From Homoserinibacter gongjuensis (GTDB lineage: Bacteria; Actinomycetota; Actinomycetes; Actinomycetales; Microbacteriaceae), in NCBI RefSeq assembly GCF_030161875.1, contig NZ_BSVA01000001.1:124001-188000 (forward strand): a DNA stretch of 64,000 nucleotides, in the 5' to 3' direction. Positions 16,371 through 25,561 of the stretch are shown here, in pieces. Numbering within the stretch: position 1 is the first letter of the stretch; the number at the start of each line of letters is the position of its first letter. Below the pieces are notes generated by a model. It was not told the DNA's origin. It ran no database searches and saw nothing but the letters and a program-made list of their open reading frames with translations. Both the position numbers and the translations under genes were made by a program.

Positions 16371-19035
16371 TCATCCTTCCTCGTCGATGAAACGGACAGC
16401 GCGCGCGGCGCCGGAGCGGCGGGCGAGGGCCGCGGCGAGCAGCACCCCCACGATCACGACGCCGATGAGCGCCCCCACGATGACGGCCGAGAGGTCGAGG
16501 CCGAGGGCGAGCGCCGGCGGCGTTCCGCCGCCCGTGAAGACCCGCAGGTCGCCCGCGCCCGCGAGCAGCGGAAGCAGCAGGAGGCCCGCTGCGATTCCGA
16601 GGGGAACGGCGACGATGAGCGCGGGCAGCAACTCCCAGAGCACGAGCGGGTACTCGGCGCGCGCGGGGCCCCGAGTGCGCGCAACAGTCCGAAGACGCGA
16701 GCGCGGCCCGCCGCGCCGGCCGTGAGGGCGAGCACGGCGGCCAGCACCGTGAGGGCTGCGGCGGCAGCCACGGCGATCGTGGTGCCGGTCACGAGGGCGC
16801 TCACGGCGGGCGCGCCGCGCCGCACCGCGAGCACCTCGTCGATCGTGCGCACCGTTCCGGCCGCCGCGAATTTCTCCGCGAGGGCGGTGCGCACCTGCAC
16901 CCGATCGTCGGGCGCGGCAGCCACGAGGAGTGCGCGCGGTCGCGCCTCGACGCGCAGCTGCTCGGCCGTCGTGGGGCTCACGACGATCCAGGCGGATGCG
17001 CGGCCGAAGGGTCCGTCGTCGGGTGCCTCGTCGGTGATCGGCACCTCGTCGCGGCCGATCACGAGCGCGTCGCCGGCGAGTCGCTGCTCGACGGTGTGCG
17101 AGACGAGCGCCCCGGCCTCCGGGATCACGAGCGGGCTCGTCGAGGCTGCGGCGAACGCGGCCGGGTCGACCACGTACACGGTGATGCGGCCCTCGCCGTC
17201 GGGGAACTCGATCTCGATGTCGGGGTCGGATGCCACGGTCGCCACCGCGCGCACCCCCGCCAGCCCGTCCACCTCGGCGAGCTGCTCCGGGCCGAGGTAG
17301 GCGGAATCGAGCCGCACGTCCGCCCCGAGCTGCGAGCGGGCGGCCACGTCGACACCCTGCTGCACGGTCGCGAGCAGGCCCGCGCCGAGCACCGCGCTCG
17401 TCACGGCGATCACGAGCGCGAGCACGGGCACGACGCCCGTTGTCGCATCCCGACCGGCACGCGCCGGGCCGAGCAGCGCCACGAGCCCCCGTCCGCGTCG
17501 TGCCGCTGCCTCGAAGGCCCGCACGACGAGCGGCGCCAGGCGCAGCGCGATGACGCATCCGGCGGCTGCGACGACAGCGGGCAGCAGCACCGCAAGCGGT
17601 GGCGGCGCCGCCCGGGTCTCGGCCGGGGCGAGCACGACGAGGATCGCAGCGGCGAGGGCGAGCAGCACGAGACCGACGTCCACGGCGTTCCGGATGCGCG
17701 AGCGGCGGCGCTCGGCGTCGTCGAGGCGCGCACCGGCACGCTCGACGAGCACTCCGTCGAGCGCGGCGGTCGTAGCCGCGAGCAGCACGACGCCACCCAC
17801 CGCCAGCACGGCGGTGAGCGGGGGCCCACCGAGCCACACCGCCACGATCCCGGCCGCGGGCGCGGCGCCGATCAGGGCGAGCACCCCCGTGCCGAGCGCG
17901 AGAGCCCCAGCGCGCGCACGATCGGAAGCCCCGCGCGCGGTGACGAGCCGCAGCAGGGCGCGGCGGCGGGCAACGAGCGCCCGCACCGCGAGCGCGAGCA
18001 CGGCCGCGCCGGCGAGCGCGGCACCCGCCGCCATCGCCGCATGGAGGGCCGAGATGCCCGCGAGCAAGGGGCGCGTCGAGGTGAGGATCGAGGGCGTCGT
18101 GCCGACGAGCGCGATGTCGACGGTCATGCCGCCCCACTCGGTCTCGATCGGCAGCGAATGCGGCGTCGAGGTGAGGCGACGCAGGGCCGTGAGCGTGGCA
18201 TCGGCCTCGTCGGCCTCGAACGCCCGCGGTATCACCGGGAGCCACACGGCGAGGGTCGATGCGGGCGACAGGGGCTCGAACTGCCCGATCGACGCGGCGT
18301 CGACGAAGCCGACGCCCACGAAGGTGGGGGCGAGTTGAAGTTGTCGATGACCTCCGGCGCGAGCGCGGGACCCGCGTGATTCCATTCGTCGGCCGCGCTG
18401 TCGCGCGCGATCACGAGCCCGACGAGCTGCAGTTCGCGGTCGCCGACCGAGTAGTGGGCGGAGCGCACCTGGCCCAGCGGCCACCCGAAGGCGTCGGCGA
18501 TGGCGGGGGTGAGCGCGATCGGGATCGGTTCGCCCTCGACGATCGGGCCGGGAAGCTCGCCGTCGACGAGATCGACGAGACGCTCCAGGATCGGGTCGGC
18601 CCGCAACAGGATGCTCGTGTCGGGAGCGGAGACGCCCGACTCGGTCGGCACCGCGGGAGCCTGGTCGAGCTGCAGCGCAGCGTGGGGTTCACCCAGCACG
18701 GCGGCCGCGGCGGGCTCGGCCTCGGCGGCGATCGCGTCGAGGGAGTCGAAGGTGACTCCCCAGGCGGCCGCGACCTCGGGCGCCAGGTCGTGATCGAGGT
18801 GCCCGAGGCCGGTCGTGGGCACGCCGCGGGCCGTGTCGCCGAGATCGCGCTGCGCGGGAGGGGCATCAGCGATGGCCGAACGCAGCACCTCCGAACGTGC
18901 GTGCGACGCCCATCCGGATGCCGCCGTCGCGCCCCCGGCGAGCAACGCGGCGAGCAACACGACCAGCAGCGAGGCGCCCGGTGCCTCGGCGAGGATCGCA
19001 CGCGCGATGCGCGCGCGGGTGGGGCGGCGGCTCAC
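16371..19035 (-). CDS. FtsX/MacB-like ABC permease (two frameshifts)
   Basis: This large membrane protein starts with GTG at 19035 ([15 protein letters not shown]), overlapping the previous permease stop as GTGA. It has an N-terminal helix ([20 protein letters not shown]), a large outer domain, then a group of membrane helices ([19 protein letters not shown] to [14 protein letters not shown]). A second outer domain ([24 protein letters not shown]) and a final three-helix FtsX block ending VRFIDEEG follow. Frames break at the G run 18326-18330 and again at 16665-16672. Restoring a base at each gives about 888 residues. The fold suggests export or extracytoplasmic signalling rather than import. 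Confidence 0.86.
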
Positions 19036-21473
19036 GACCGCACCCCCGCATCCCGGCTCACGGCGAGCGCCGCGATCACCGCCACGACGAGCACGCCGAG
19101 AAGCAGCGCTGCCGTCAGCACGAGGGGCACCACGGATGCCTCGCCTCCGACATCTGCGGCCCCCGTTGCGAGCAGGCTCGCGAGCACGCCCGCGACGGCT
19201 CCCGCGACGATGCCGGCCAGCGAGGTGAGCGCGAGTTCGACGAAGCGACCGCGCGCCTGGGAGGCGGCCCCCACCCCGAGCGCGCGCAGCGGCAGTACCT
19301 CGCCGCGGCGCAGCCGCCGAAGCGCGGCGGCCGACGCCGCGAGGCCGCCGATCCCCATCAGCACGACAAGACCCGCGGCCACGGCCGTCGCAGTGACGCC
19401 CGCCTCGGCGACCGCGAGCGAGTCGGCCCCCGCGGGGGTGAGCATGGTCGCCGGACGGTCGGTGACCGCGCGTGCGAGAGCCGCCGTCGCCTCCGGGGTC
19501 GAGGTGCGCACCCACACCTCGTCGACGACGAGGGCCGCTTGCTCGGGCGGGAGTCGGTCGGCAAGCGCGGCCCGGCTCACGAGCATGCCCCCGCCGCCGG
19601 TGCCGGGCACGGGAGCGATCTGGGCGATGACGGCCGGCAGCGGGCTGCGCTCGCCGGGAATCGTGAGAGGCACGGCGTCGCCGAGGCCGACCCCGAGGCG
19701 CGAGGCGAGCGCGGGCGCGACGCGCACCGGGAGCGGTTCGGCGGCAGTATCGGCGGCGAGCGGCTGCGCTCCCGTGACGGTCGCGAAGCTCGCATCGGCC
19801 ACGACGAGCTCGAGCGATGCCGAGCCCGACCCGGCCGCCACGAGTGCCACCTCGGTGACCGCCGTCACCCCCTCGAGGCGTGCGTACGGCGCCGCGCTGA
19901 CCGGGTCGCGATCGGTGCCCGTGAACGCGATGCGCAGCTGGCCGCCGACGGCCGAGGTCACCCCGGCCTCGTGCTCGCGCGCCGCCGTACCGGCCGCCAG
20001 CCCCGCCACGACGATCGCCCCCGCCGCGAGCGCCACGACGACGAAGGCGCTTGCGACAGCCCGCGGACGGCGGCCGAGCTGGCGCAGCGGCAGCACGGGC
20101 AGCAGGGCGGTGCTGCGAGCGGCGAGACGCTCCGCGAGCCGCATCCCGGGCGCGAGCAGGAGCCGCAGCAGCAGCACGCCCGCGACGAGTGCGAGCGCCG
20201 GCGCGATGAAGCGCACAGGGGACGCGGGAACGGTTGCGGCGGTCACGAGCGCGAACGCGGCAAGGCCCACCATGCCGAGCGCCGGCACGATCGAGTCGGT
20301 CTCCGCAACGCTACGGCCGCTCTGCTCCGCCTGCGCGGGCCGACCGGCGACCGCCAGCAGCACGACGCCCACGAGACCGGCCGCGACGGCGCCGAGCACG
20401 GCATCCGGCTGCAGCTCGGCGGGTGCGGACGCCGCGAAGAGAGCCGCGACACCCACGCCGAGCCCCGTGCCCACGCCGACCACGACCGCCGCCTCGACGA
20501 GCGCCATCACGGCCGCGCGCGAACGCGAGAGGCCGCGCGCCGTGAGCAATGCGGCTTCGAGGGCGCGCACCTGCCCGAGCGAGCGCCCCACGAGGGCCAA
20601 CACGATGCCGGAGGCCGCGAGTGCGAGCACGACGGCCGTTCCGCTGAGCACCCGGGCGGAGGCGACCGCGGCCTCGGCGCGCGCCACGGTGCGCGAGAGC
20701 TCGCCTGAGAGCGAGACGGCGTAGCTCGTGCCCGAGGCGAGCCCGCTCGTGGCGGCACGCACGCGCCCTTCGACGGGGGCGAGCTGCCCGAGGGCGTTCG
20801 CGTCGGCCTCGCGCGGCACGAGGGTCCACGTCACCCGGGGTCGGGACTCGAGGCCCGCGAGGTCGGACTCCGCGACGATCACCGGCCCGACGGCGTCGCC
20901 GAGGCGCCCGGATGCCACGAGGGTCTCCGAGAACCAGGCAGCGTCGCCCGTGTCGAGCGCGCGCCAGATGCCGACGATAGTGCGCGCGCCGTGCGGCAGT
21001 TCGAGGGTGTCGCCGACCGTCACCCCGAGGGCGACGGCGGCCGGCTCGGCGAGCGTCACCTCGTCGTCGCCCGCGGGCCAGGCCCCGGCGGTGAGGGTCG
21101 CGAGTTCGGCCAGATCCTGTTGGGACCCGAGCACGAGCTGTCGCTCGGCGCCATCGACGCCCACGGCCAGCGGAGCGCTCCGCACGGCGCGAACCACGTC
21201 GAGCGGGGCAGCACCGAGCGCGCTCGCGAAGGCCTCGTCGAACTCCGCCTCCTGCGCCGCCGTGTCGTCGGCGAGTGCCGTCTCCACGCGCAGCGCGCCG
21301 GCGGTGGGCTCCGCATCCGCGAGCAGCGTCGCGACGCCGCGATCGATCCCGGCGGCCGGCACGACGAGCAGCACGACGAGGGCGGCGCATCCGACGGTCG
21401 CGATGGCGAGCGCGGCGGCCAGCTGGCCCGACTGCGCGGCGCTGCGGCGCAGCAGCGCGCGTGCAACCCGCAT
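19032..21473 (-). CDS. FtsX/MacB-like ABC permease
   Basis: The 813-residue protein is uninterrupted and has the same layout as the downstream permease. An N-terminal helix (LAAALAIATVGCAALVVLLVV) is followed by a large outer domain (ETALADDTAAQEAEFDEAF onward) and four central helices around SGTAVVLALAASGIVLALVG. A second outer domain and a C-terminal FtsX block (VAAGLVVLMGIGGLAASAA to LLGVLVVAVIAALAVS) complete it. It is the first gene of a four-gene operon (permease, permease, ATPase, ATPase), all with overlaps or gaps of a few bases. Two different permeases and two different ATPases suggest a heteromeric complex. The substrate is unknown. Confidence 0.9.
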   Translation of the reverse strand: MRVARALLRRSAAQSGQLAAALAIATVGCAALVVLLVVPAAGIDRGVATLLADAEPTAGALRVETALADDTAAQEAEFDEAFASALGAAPLDVVRAVRSAPLAVGVDGAERQLVLGSQQDLAELATLTAGAWPAGDDEVTLAEPAAVALGVTVGDTLELPHGARTIVGIWRALDTGDAAWFSETLVASGRLGDAVGPVIVAESDLAGLESRPRVTWTLVPREADANALGQLAPVEGRVRAATSGLASGTSYAVSLSGELSRTVARAEAAVASARVLSGTAVVLALAASGIVLALVGRSLGQVRALEAALLTARGLSRSRAAVMALVEAAVVVGVGTGLGVGVAALFAASAPAELQPDAVLGAVAAGLVGVVLLAVAGRPAQAEQSGRSVAETDSIVPALGMVGLAAFALVTAATVPASPVRFIAPALALVAGVLLLRLLLAPGMRLAERLAARSTALLPVLPLRQLGRRPRAVASAFVVVALAAGAIVVAGLAAGTAAREHEAGVTSAVGGQLRIAFTGTDRDPVSAAPYARLEGVTAVTEVALVAAGSGSASLELVVADASFATVTGAQPLAADTAAEPLPVRVAPALASRLGVGLGDAVPLTIPGERSPLPAVIAQIAPVPGTGGGGMLVSRAALADRLPPEQAALVVDEVWVRTSTPEATAALARAVTDRPATMLTPAGADSLAVAEAGVTATAVAAGLVVLMGIGGLAASAAALRRLRRGEVLPLRALGVGAASQARGRFVELALTSLAGIVAGAVAGVLASLLATGAADVGGEASVVPLVLTAALLLGVLVVAVIAALAVSRDAGVRS

Positions 21474-21625
21474 CCGTCTCCCCTGGCGCGCGCGAACACT
21501 CGGGTCGCATCCGCGCGGAATCGTTGACGGCCACTCTACGACCTCGACGGGGCGCCGAGGTGCGCGGCAGGAATCGTGTCGACGGGCCGCCGATCGCGCT
21601 GCTCTCGGCTACCCTGAATGCGGTC

Positions 21626-21698
21626 TCCCCCGTAGCTCAGCGGACAGAGCGAGTGGTTTCTACCCACCAGGCCGGGGGTTCGAATCCCTCCGGGGGAC
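21626..21698 (+). tRNA. tRNA-Arg (anticodon TCT)
   Basis: The acceptor stem tcccccg pairs fully with cggggga. The D-arm is gctcagcggacagagc, the anticodon loop is tttctac with TCT in the middle, and the T-loop is ttcgaat closed by ggggg/ccctc with one G-T pair. No CCA is encoded. A taccct -10-like box lies just upstream, at about 21610. This tRNA reads the AGA/AGG codons that are rare in the neighbouring genes. Confidence 0.95.
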
Positions 21699-21738
21699 TC
21701 TCCGGATCGGAGGCCATGGGCCTCCCGGGATGCATCAG

Positions 21739-21772
21739 CAAGTTATATAACTCCGGTATATAGTTGCGCGAG
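21739..21772 (+). promoter_or_regulatory. AT-rich promoter/operator of the MarR-MFS operon
   Basis: A conspicuously AT-rich stretch, agttatataactccggtata followed by tagttgc, forms an imperfect inverted repeat. It contains a tatagt -10 box at 21759-21764. The expected RNA start then falls on or next to the GTG at 21772, so the mRNA is probably leaderless. The repeat overlapping the -10 is where MarR would bind to repress itself. Confidence 0.6.
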
Positions 21773-22209
21773 TGATGCACACCGACATCCTCGAATCCCT
21801 GCTCGTCTCCACCCATCGCCTCACCCGTCTCGCCGCCCAGGCCACGGGGAGCACGACACCGGCGGCCCAGTGGCGCACGCTGTCGATCCTCGCCGCGGAG
21901 GGCCCCATGCGGGTCGGCGAGCTCGCGGCCGCCAGTCGCGTCACCCAGCCGGGCATGACGCGTCTGCTCGGCACCATGGTCGAGGAGGAGCTCGTGACGC
22001 GGATCGCCGACCGCGACGACTCCCGCGCCTGGCTCATCGTCGTGAGCGAGAAAGGCACGAAGGCTCTCGCCGCCTGGCGCGCGCAGCTCGCCGAGACCCT
22101 CGACCCGTGGTTCGGCGAGCTGAGCGACGCCGACTGGGCCACGCTCGAAGCCGCCGCCTCGCTGCTCGAGACGCGACTCGCATCCGACGCCGCCGTGGCC
22201 GCCTCGTGA
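21772..22209 (+). CDS. MarR family regulator
   Basis: The 145-residue protein has the winged helix of MarR: TPAAQWRTLSILAAEGPMRV, GELAAASRVTQPGMTRLLGT (recognition helix) and the wing VTRIADRDDSRAWLIVVSE with its conserved D-x-R-D. The helices at both ends mediate dimerisation. A GTG at 21772 and an ATG at 21775 are both possible starts, and no ribosome site precedes them, which fits a leaderless transcript. The stop overlaps the GTG of the MFS transporter, so the regulator and pump are co-expressed; this is a common drug-efflux arrangement. Confidence 0.92.
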   Translation: MMHTDILESLLVSTHRLTRLAAQATGSTTPAAQWRTLSILAAEGPMRVGELAAASRVTQPGMTRLLGTMVEEELVTRIADRDDSRAWLIVVSEKGTKALAAWRAQLAETLDPWFGELSDADWATLEAAASLLETRLASDAAVAAS

Positions 22210-23453
22210 CCGCGCACGGTCCCTCCGGTGACGGCGCTAACATCCTGCGCCAACCGCGCGCGGTCTGGGCGGTCGCCTTCGCGTGCGTCATCGCGTTCAT
22301 GGGCATCGGGCTCGTCGACCCGATCCTGCCCTCGATCGCGGCCGACCTGAACGCGACGCCCACCGAGACCGAGCTGCTGTTCACGAGCTACCTGCTCGTG
22401 ACGGGCGCCATGATGTTCTTCACCAGCTGGGTCTCCAGCCGCATCGGCGCCCGCTGGACCCTGCTCGTCGGTCTCGCCCTCATCGTCGTGTTCGCGACGC
22501 TCGCGGGCTTCAGCGGCAGCGTCGAGGCCATCATCGGATTCCGCGCCGGATGGGGACTCGGCAACGCCCTCTTCATCTCCACCGCGCTCGCCACCATCGT
22601 GGGTGCGGCATCGGGCGGCAGCGGTGCGGCGATCATCCTCTACGAGGCGGCTCTCGGTGTGGGCATCGCGATCGGCCCGCTGCTCGGCGGCCTGCTCGGC
22701 AACGTGAGCTGGCGCGGTCCGTTCTTCGGCACCGCGGCGCTCATGGCGATCGGCCTCATCGCGATCCTCGTGCTGTTGCCGAAGGACGCGGATGCGGCAC
22801 ACCGCCCGGCGCCCGCCAAGCTGTCGGCGCCGTTCCGGGCCCTCGCCATCCCGGCGCTCGCCGTGCTCGCGGTCGTGGCGCTGCTCTACAACATCGGCTT
22901 CTTCGTGCTGCTGGCCTACACGCCCTTCCCCCTCGGCTTCGACGCGATCGGGCTCGGCCTCACCTTCTGCGCGTGGGGCATCTCGCTCGCCGTGACGAGC
23001 GTGTGGGTCGCGCCGATCCTCACCGCCCGGATGCGCCGCACGACCGTGCTCGCGACGGTGCTGCCGCTGCTCGCGCTCGACCTCGTGTTCGCCGGGGTGT
23101 TCGTGGCCAACCCGGCCGTGCTCGTCGCGTGCGTCATCGTGGGCGGGTTGCTGCTCGGCATCATGAACACCGTCCTCACCGAATCGGTGATGGAGGCGAC
23201 CGAGCTGCCGCGCAGCGTCGCATCCTCCGCGTATTCCGGCGTGCGCTTCCTCGGGGCGGCCGTCGCCCCGCCGCTCGCGACCCTGCTCGCCGAGGTCGGA
23301 AGCGCCGGGCTGCCCTACCTCGTCGGCGCGGTCTCACTCGTGCTCTCGGCACTCGTCGTCGTCGTGTTCCGGACGCGCCTCGGCCGCATCGACGGCGGCG
23401 CCCCGCCGGATGTCGTGGAGGCCGAGGCGATCGGCTTGGGCGACGCTGCGTAG
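22206..23453 (+). CDS. MFS efflux transporter
   Basis: The 415-residue protein has twelve predicted membrane helices, from VWAVAFACVIAFMGIGLVDP to YLVGAVSLVLSALVVVVF. It carries the drug-efflux motif GLVDPILPSIAADL near the end of helix 1 and a loop with RIGARWTLLVG after helix 2. It starts with GTG at 22206 inside the MarR stop (GTGA), so translation is coupled. The MarR gene upstream suggests export of a toxic compound that the regulator senses. The exact substrate cannot be read from the sequence. Confidence 0.9.
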   Translation: MTAHGPSGDGANILRQPRAVWAVAFACVIAFMGIGLVDPILPSIAADLNATPTETELLFTSYLLVTGAMMFFTSWVSSRIGARWTLLVGLALIVVFATLAGFSGSVEAIIGFRAGWGLGNALFISTALATIVGAASGGSGAAIILYEAALGVGIAIGPLLGGLLGNVSWRGPFFGTAALMAIGLIAILVLLPKDADAAHRPAPAKLSAPFRALAIPALAVLAVVALLYNIGFFVLLAYTPFPLGFDAIGLGLTFCAWGISLAVTSVWVAPILTARMRRTTVLATVLPLLALDLVFAGVFVANPAVLVACVIVGGLLLGIMNTVLTESVMEATELPRSVASSAYSGVRFLGAAVAPPLATLLAEVGSAGLPYLVGAVSLVLSALVVVVFRTRLGRIDGGAPPDVVEAEAIGLGDAA

Positions 23454-23466
23454 GTGCCGATGCCCA

Positions 23467-23581
23467 GGTGGCTGAGGAGCGAGTCGCCGAAGGCGGCACG
23501 CGTCTCGAAGCCTCGATCGCCTCGACGAACTCGAGGTGGCGCTGGTTTCGAGACGCGCCTGCGGCGCTCCTCAACCAGCTG
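23467..23581. repeat. Inverted pair of intergenic palindromic repeats
   Basis: Unit one (23467-23512) has ggtggctgaggagcg and cgtctcgaag halves. Unit two (23543-23581) is its inverse, ggtttcgagacgcg and cgctcctcaacc. Together they could form one long hairpin between the MFS gene and orn. The intervening 30 bp are unrelated. Confidence 0.75.
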
Positions 23582-23616
23582 ACTGGCGCGTCGGCCTCCC
23601 CGGCTAGAGTGAATCC

Positions 23617-24240
23617 GTGAGTCAGACACCGGATCGCCTCGTATGGATCGACTGCGAGATGACCGGTCTCGATCTCGAAGTCGATGAGCTCGTCGAGGTC
23701 GCGGTCGTCATCACCGACTACGCGCTCGTGCCGGTCGACCCCGGATTCAGCATCGTCATCAAGCCCGACGCCTCGGCCTTCGAGAACATGAGCGACTTCG
23801 TGCGCGAGATGCACACGACCTCCGGGCTGCTGGAGGAGATCCCGAACGGCGTGGGCCTCGCCGAGGCCGAGTACGAGGTGCTCGAGTACATCCTCAAGTT
23901 CGTCCCCGAGGGCGGCACCGCGCCGCTCGCGGGCAACACGATCGGCACCGATCGTGCGTTCCTCGCGAAGTACATGCCGCGCCTCGACGCGCACCTGCAC
24001 TACCGCAACGTCGACGTGTCGAGCATCAAGGAGCTCTCGCGCCGCTGGTTCCCGCGGGTCTACTACCAGGCGCCGGCCAAGAACGGCGGGCATCGGGCTC
24101 TCGCCGACATCCTCGAGTCGATCCGCGAGCTCGACTACTACCGACGCGTCGCGTTCGTCGCCGACCCCGGTCCGACGAGTGACGAGGCTCACGCGGCGGC
24201 CGAGGAGGTCGTGGCGAAATGGGCTGCGCGGATACCGTAG
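23617..24240 (+). CDS. orn: Oligoribonuclease
   Basis: Orn degrades very short RNAs, including pGpG, to nucleotides. The 207-residue enzyme has the DEDDh exonuclease motifs: VWIDCEMTGLD (Asp12 and Glu14), LAGNTIGTDRAFL (Asp) and KNGGHRALADILESI (catalytic His and final Asp). The length is slightly above the usual 180-200 because of a short Ala/Glu tail. The start is GTG at 23617. Orn is essential in many actinobacteria and is often next to a tRNA-His gene, as here. Confidence 0.96.
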   Translation: MSQTPDRLVWIDCEMTGLDLEVDELVEVAVVITDYALVPVDPGFSIVIKPDASAFENMSDFVREMHTTSGLLEEIPNGVGLAEAEYEVLEYILKFVPEGGTAPLAGNTIGTDRAFLAKYMPRLDAHLHYRNVDVSSIKELSRRWFPRVYYQAPAKNGGHRALADILESIRELDYYRRVAFVADPGPTSDEAHAAAEEVVAKWAARIP

Positions 24241-24268
24241 AATCGTCCGAGTTGCGTGAGCAGCGTAT

Positions 24269-24342
24269 GGCGGTCGTAGCTCAGTTGGTAGAGCGCTGGC
24301 TTGTGGTGCCGGATGTCGCGGGTTCGAGTCCCGTCGATCGCC
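24269..24342 (+). tRNA. tRNA-His (anticodon GTG)
   Basis: The molecule carries the extra 5' G specific to tRNA-His, opposite C73. The acceptor is gcggtcg/cgatcgc (one G-T), and the D-arm is gctcagttggtagagc. The anticodon arm is ctggc-ttgtggt-gccgg with GTG, and the T-arm has loop ttcgagt. No CCA is encoded. It lies 28 bp after orn. Confidence 0.96.
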
Positions 24343-24392
24343 CCAATTCCCGACACGACCGGCGTCCGCCGTCGTCGGGTTCCCCTTCCCCC

Positions 24393-24659
24393 GTGCTGGA
24401 TCAGGAGCTGCGGGCGTCCCTCGATGCGCCCTGGGTGCTCATCGTGTGGAACGACCCGATCAACCTCATGAACTACGTCGCGCACGTGTTCCGCAGCTAC
24501 TTCGGCTACTCCCGCGAGGAGGCCGAGCGCCTCATGCTGCTCGTGCACCATGAGGGCCACGCCGTCGTCGCATCCGGGCCCCGCGAGGAGATCGAACGCC
24601 ACGCGCAGGCGATGCACGACTACGGCCTGCAGGCCACGATCGCGAAGGACGCGCCATGA
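24393..24659 (+). CDS. clpS: ATP-dependent Clp protease adaptor
   Basis: ClpS binds N-degron substrates and delivers them to ClpA/ClpC-ClpP. The core is clear: WVLIVWNDPINLMNYVAHVF, FGYSREEAERLMLLVHHEGHAVV and QAMHDYGLQATI. It includes the N-x-D-P and the H-x-E-G positions of the binding pocket. The GTG at 24393 gives 88 residues, starting VLDQELRASLDAP. No better start is visible between it and the tRNA, so the N-terminus could be a few residues longer or misframed. The DUF2017 and zincin genes follow in a tight group. Confidence 0.88.
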   Translation: MLDQELRASLDAPWVLIVWNDPINLMNYVAHVFRSYFGYSREEAERLMLLVHHEGHAVVASGPREEIERHAQAMHDYGLQATIAKDAP

Positions 24660-24669
24660 GGATCGACTC

Positions 24670-25121
24670 ATGAGGATCGGCCGCGTCCGCGGCGAGCTGC
24701 AGCTCGAGTTCGAGGCGGAGGAGGCGGGCCTCATGACCGTGCTCGCCTCGCAGTTCGCCGATGTCGTCCGCGATCCCGAGCTCGACGACGCGCCGCTGCT
24801 GGCCGCCCTCTTCCCCGACGCGTACCGCGACGACGCGGAGGCGGCATCCGAGTTCCACCGCTACACGCGCGACGAGCTCGAGCAGCGCAAGATCGAGGCC
24901 GCCGAACAGATCGTCGGCACGGCGCACGAGGGGCTCGTGGTGCTCGGCGCGGAGCAGTGCGAGACGTGGGTGCGCGCCCTCACCGGCATCCGCACGATGG
25001 TCGGCATCCGGCTCGGCATCCGGGAGGATGGCGACGAGCCGGCCGAGGACCCCTCGCCGAGATCTACCAGTGGCTCGGAGAGCTGCAGTGGGTGCTCGTC
25101 GACGCACTGGAGGGGGCATGA
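24670..25121 (+). CDS. DUF2017 family protein (frameshifted)
   Basis: This acidic helical protein starts MRIGRVRGELQLEFEAEEAG. It runs through LASQFADVVRDPELDDAPLL, LFPDAYRDDAEAASEF and EQCETWVRALTGIRTMVGIR. This order matches DUF2017, whose gene usually sits between clpS and a zincin gene in actinobacteria. The frame is lost in the C run at 25050-25053. One restored base gives AEIYQWLGELQWVLVDALEG, with a stop overlapping the next ATG (ATGA). The final length is about 150 residues. The function of the family is unknown; the conserved context suggests a link to Clp proteolysis. Confidence 0.85.
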
Positions 25122-25471
25122 GCCTGAACCTGACGCCCGAGGAGTTCGAGCGGATCGTGATCGACGAGCTCGACGAACTGCCCGACGAGATGGTCGACGG
25201 CCTCGAGAACGTCGTATTCGTGTGCGAAGACCGCCCCGAGGACGGCTCGCTCGACCTGCTCGGCATCTACGAGGGCGTCGCGCTCACCGAGCGCGGCCAG
25301 TACGGCTTCGGTGAACTGCCCGACCGCATCGTGCTGTTCCGCGAACCGCTGCTCGCCATCTGCGAGACCGAGGACGAGCTGCGCGACGAGATCCACATCA
25401 CCCTCGTGCACGAGATCGCCCACTTCTACGGGATCGACGATGCGGAGCTGCACCGGCTCGGCTGGGCGTAG
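25118..25471 (+). CDS. Zincin-type metallopeptidase family protein
   Basis: The 117-residue protein belongs to a small 'minimal zincin' family. It carries the zinc motif VHEIAHFYGIDD, in which HEIAH is the HExxH site and the following Asp is the likely third ligand. Before it lie ERIVIDELDELPDEM, LGIYEGVALTER and PDRIVLFREPL. There is no signal peptide, so it acts in the cytoplasm if it is active. The ATG at 25118 overlaps the DUF2017 stop. Proteolytic activity is not established for most of the family. Confidence 0.9.
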   Translation: MSLNLTPEEFERIVIDELDELPDEMVDGLENVVFVCEDRPEDGSLDLLGIYEGVALTERGQYGFGELPDRIVLFREPLLAICETEDELRDEIHITLVHEIAHFYGIDDAELHRLGWA

Positions 25472-25561
25472 TTGTCAACCTTCGGGCCCCTCACATCCGT
25501 CGACGAGTGACGGCTGGTCTCGCAGGTGGGATCATGCGTCTACCACCACCGAGGAGACACC

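Noticed and set aside
18259-20724. An 821-codon open frame antisense to the FtsX-like permeases
   Set aside because: It is low-complexity Ala/Ser/Thr/Arg sequence without any domain. The opposite strand encodes clear membrane proteins with overlapping start and stop signals.
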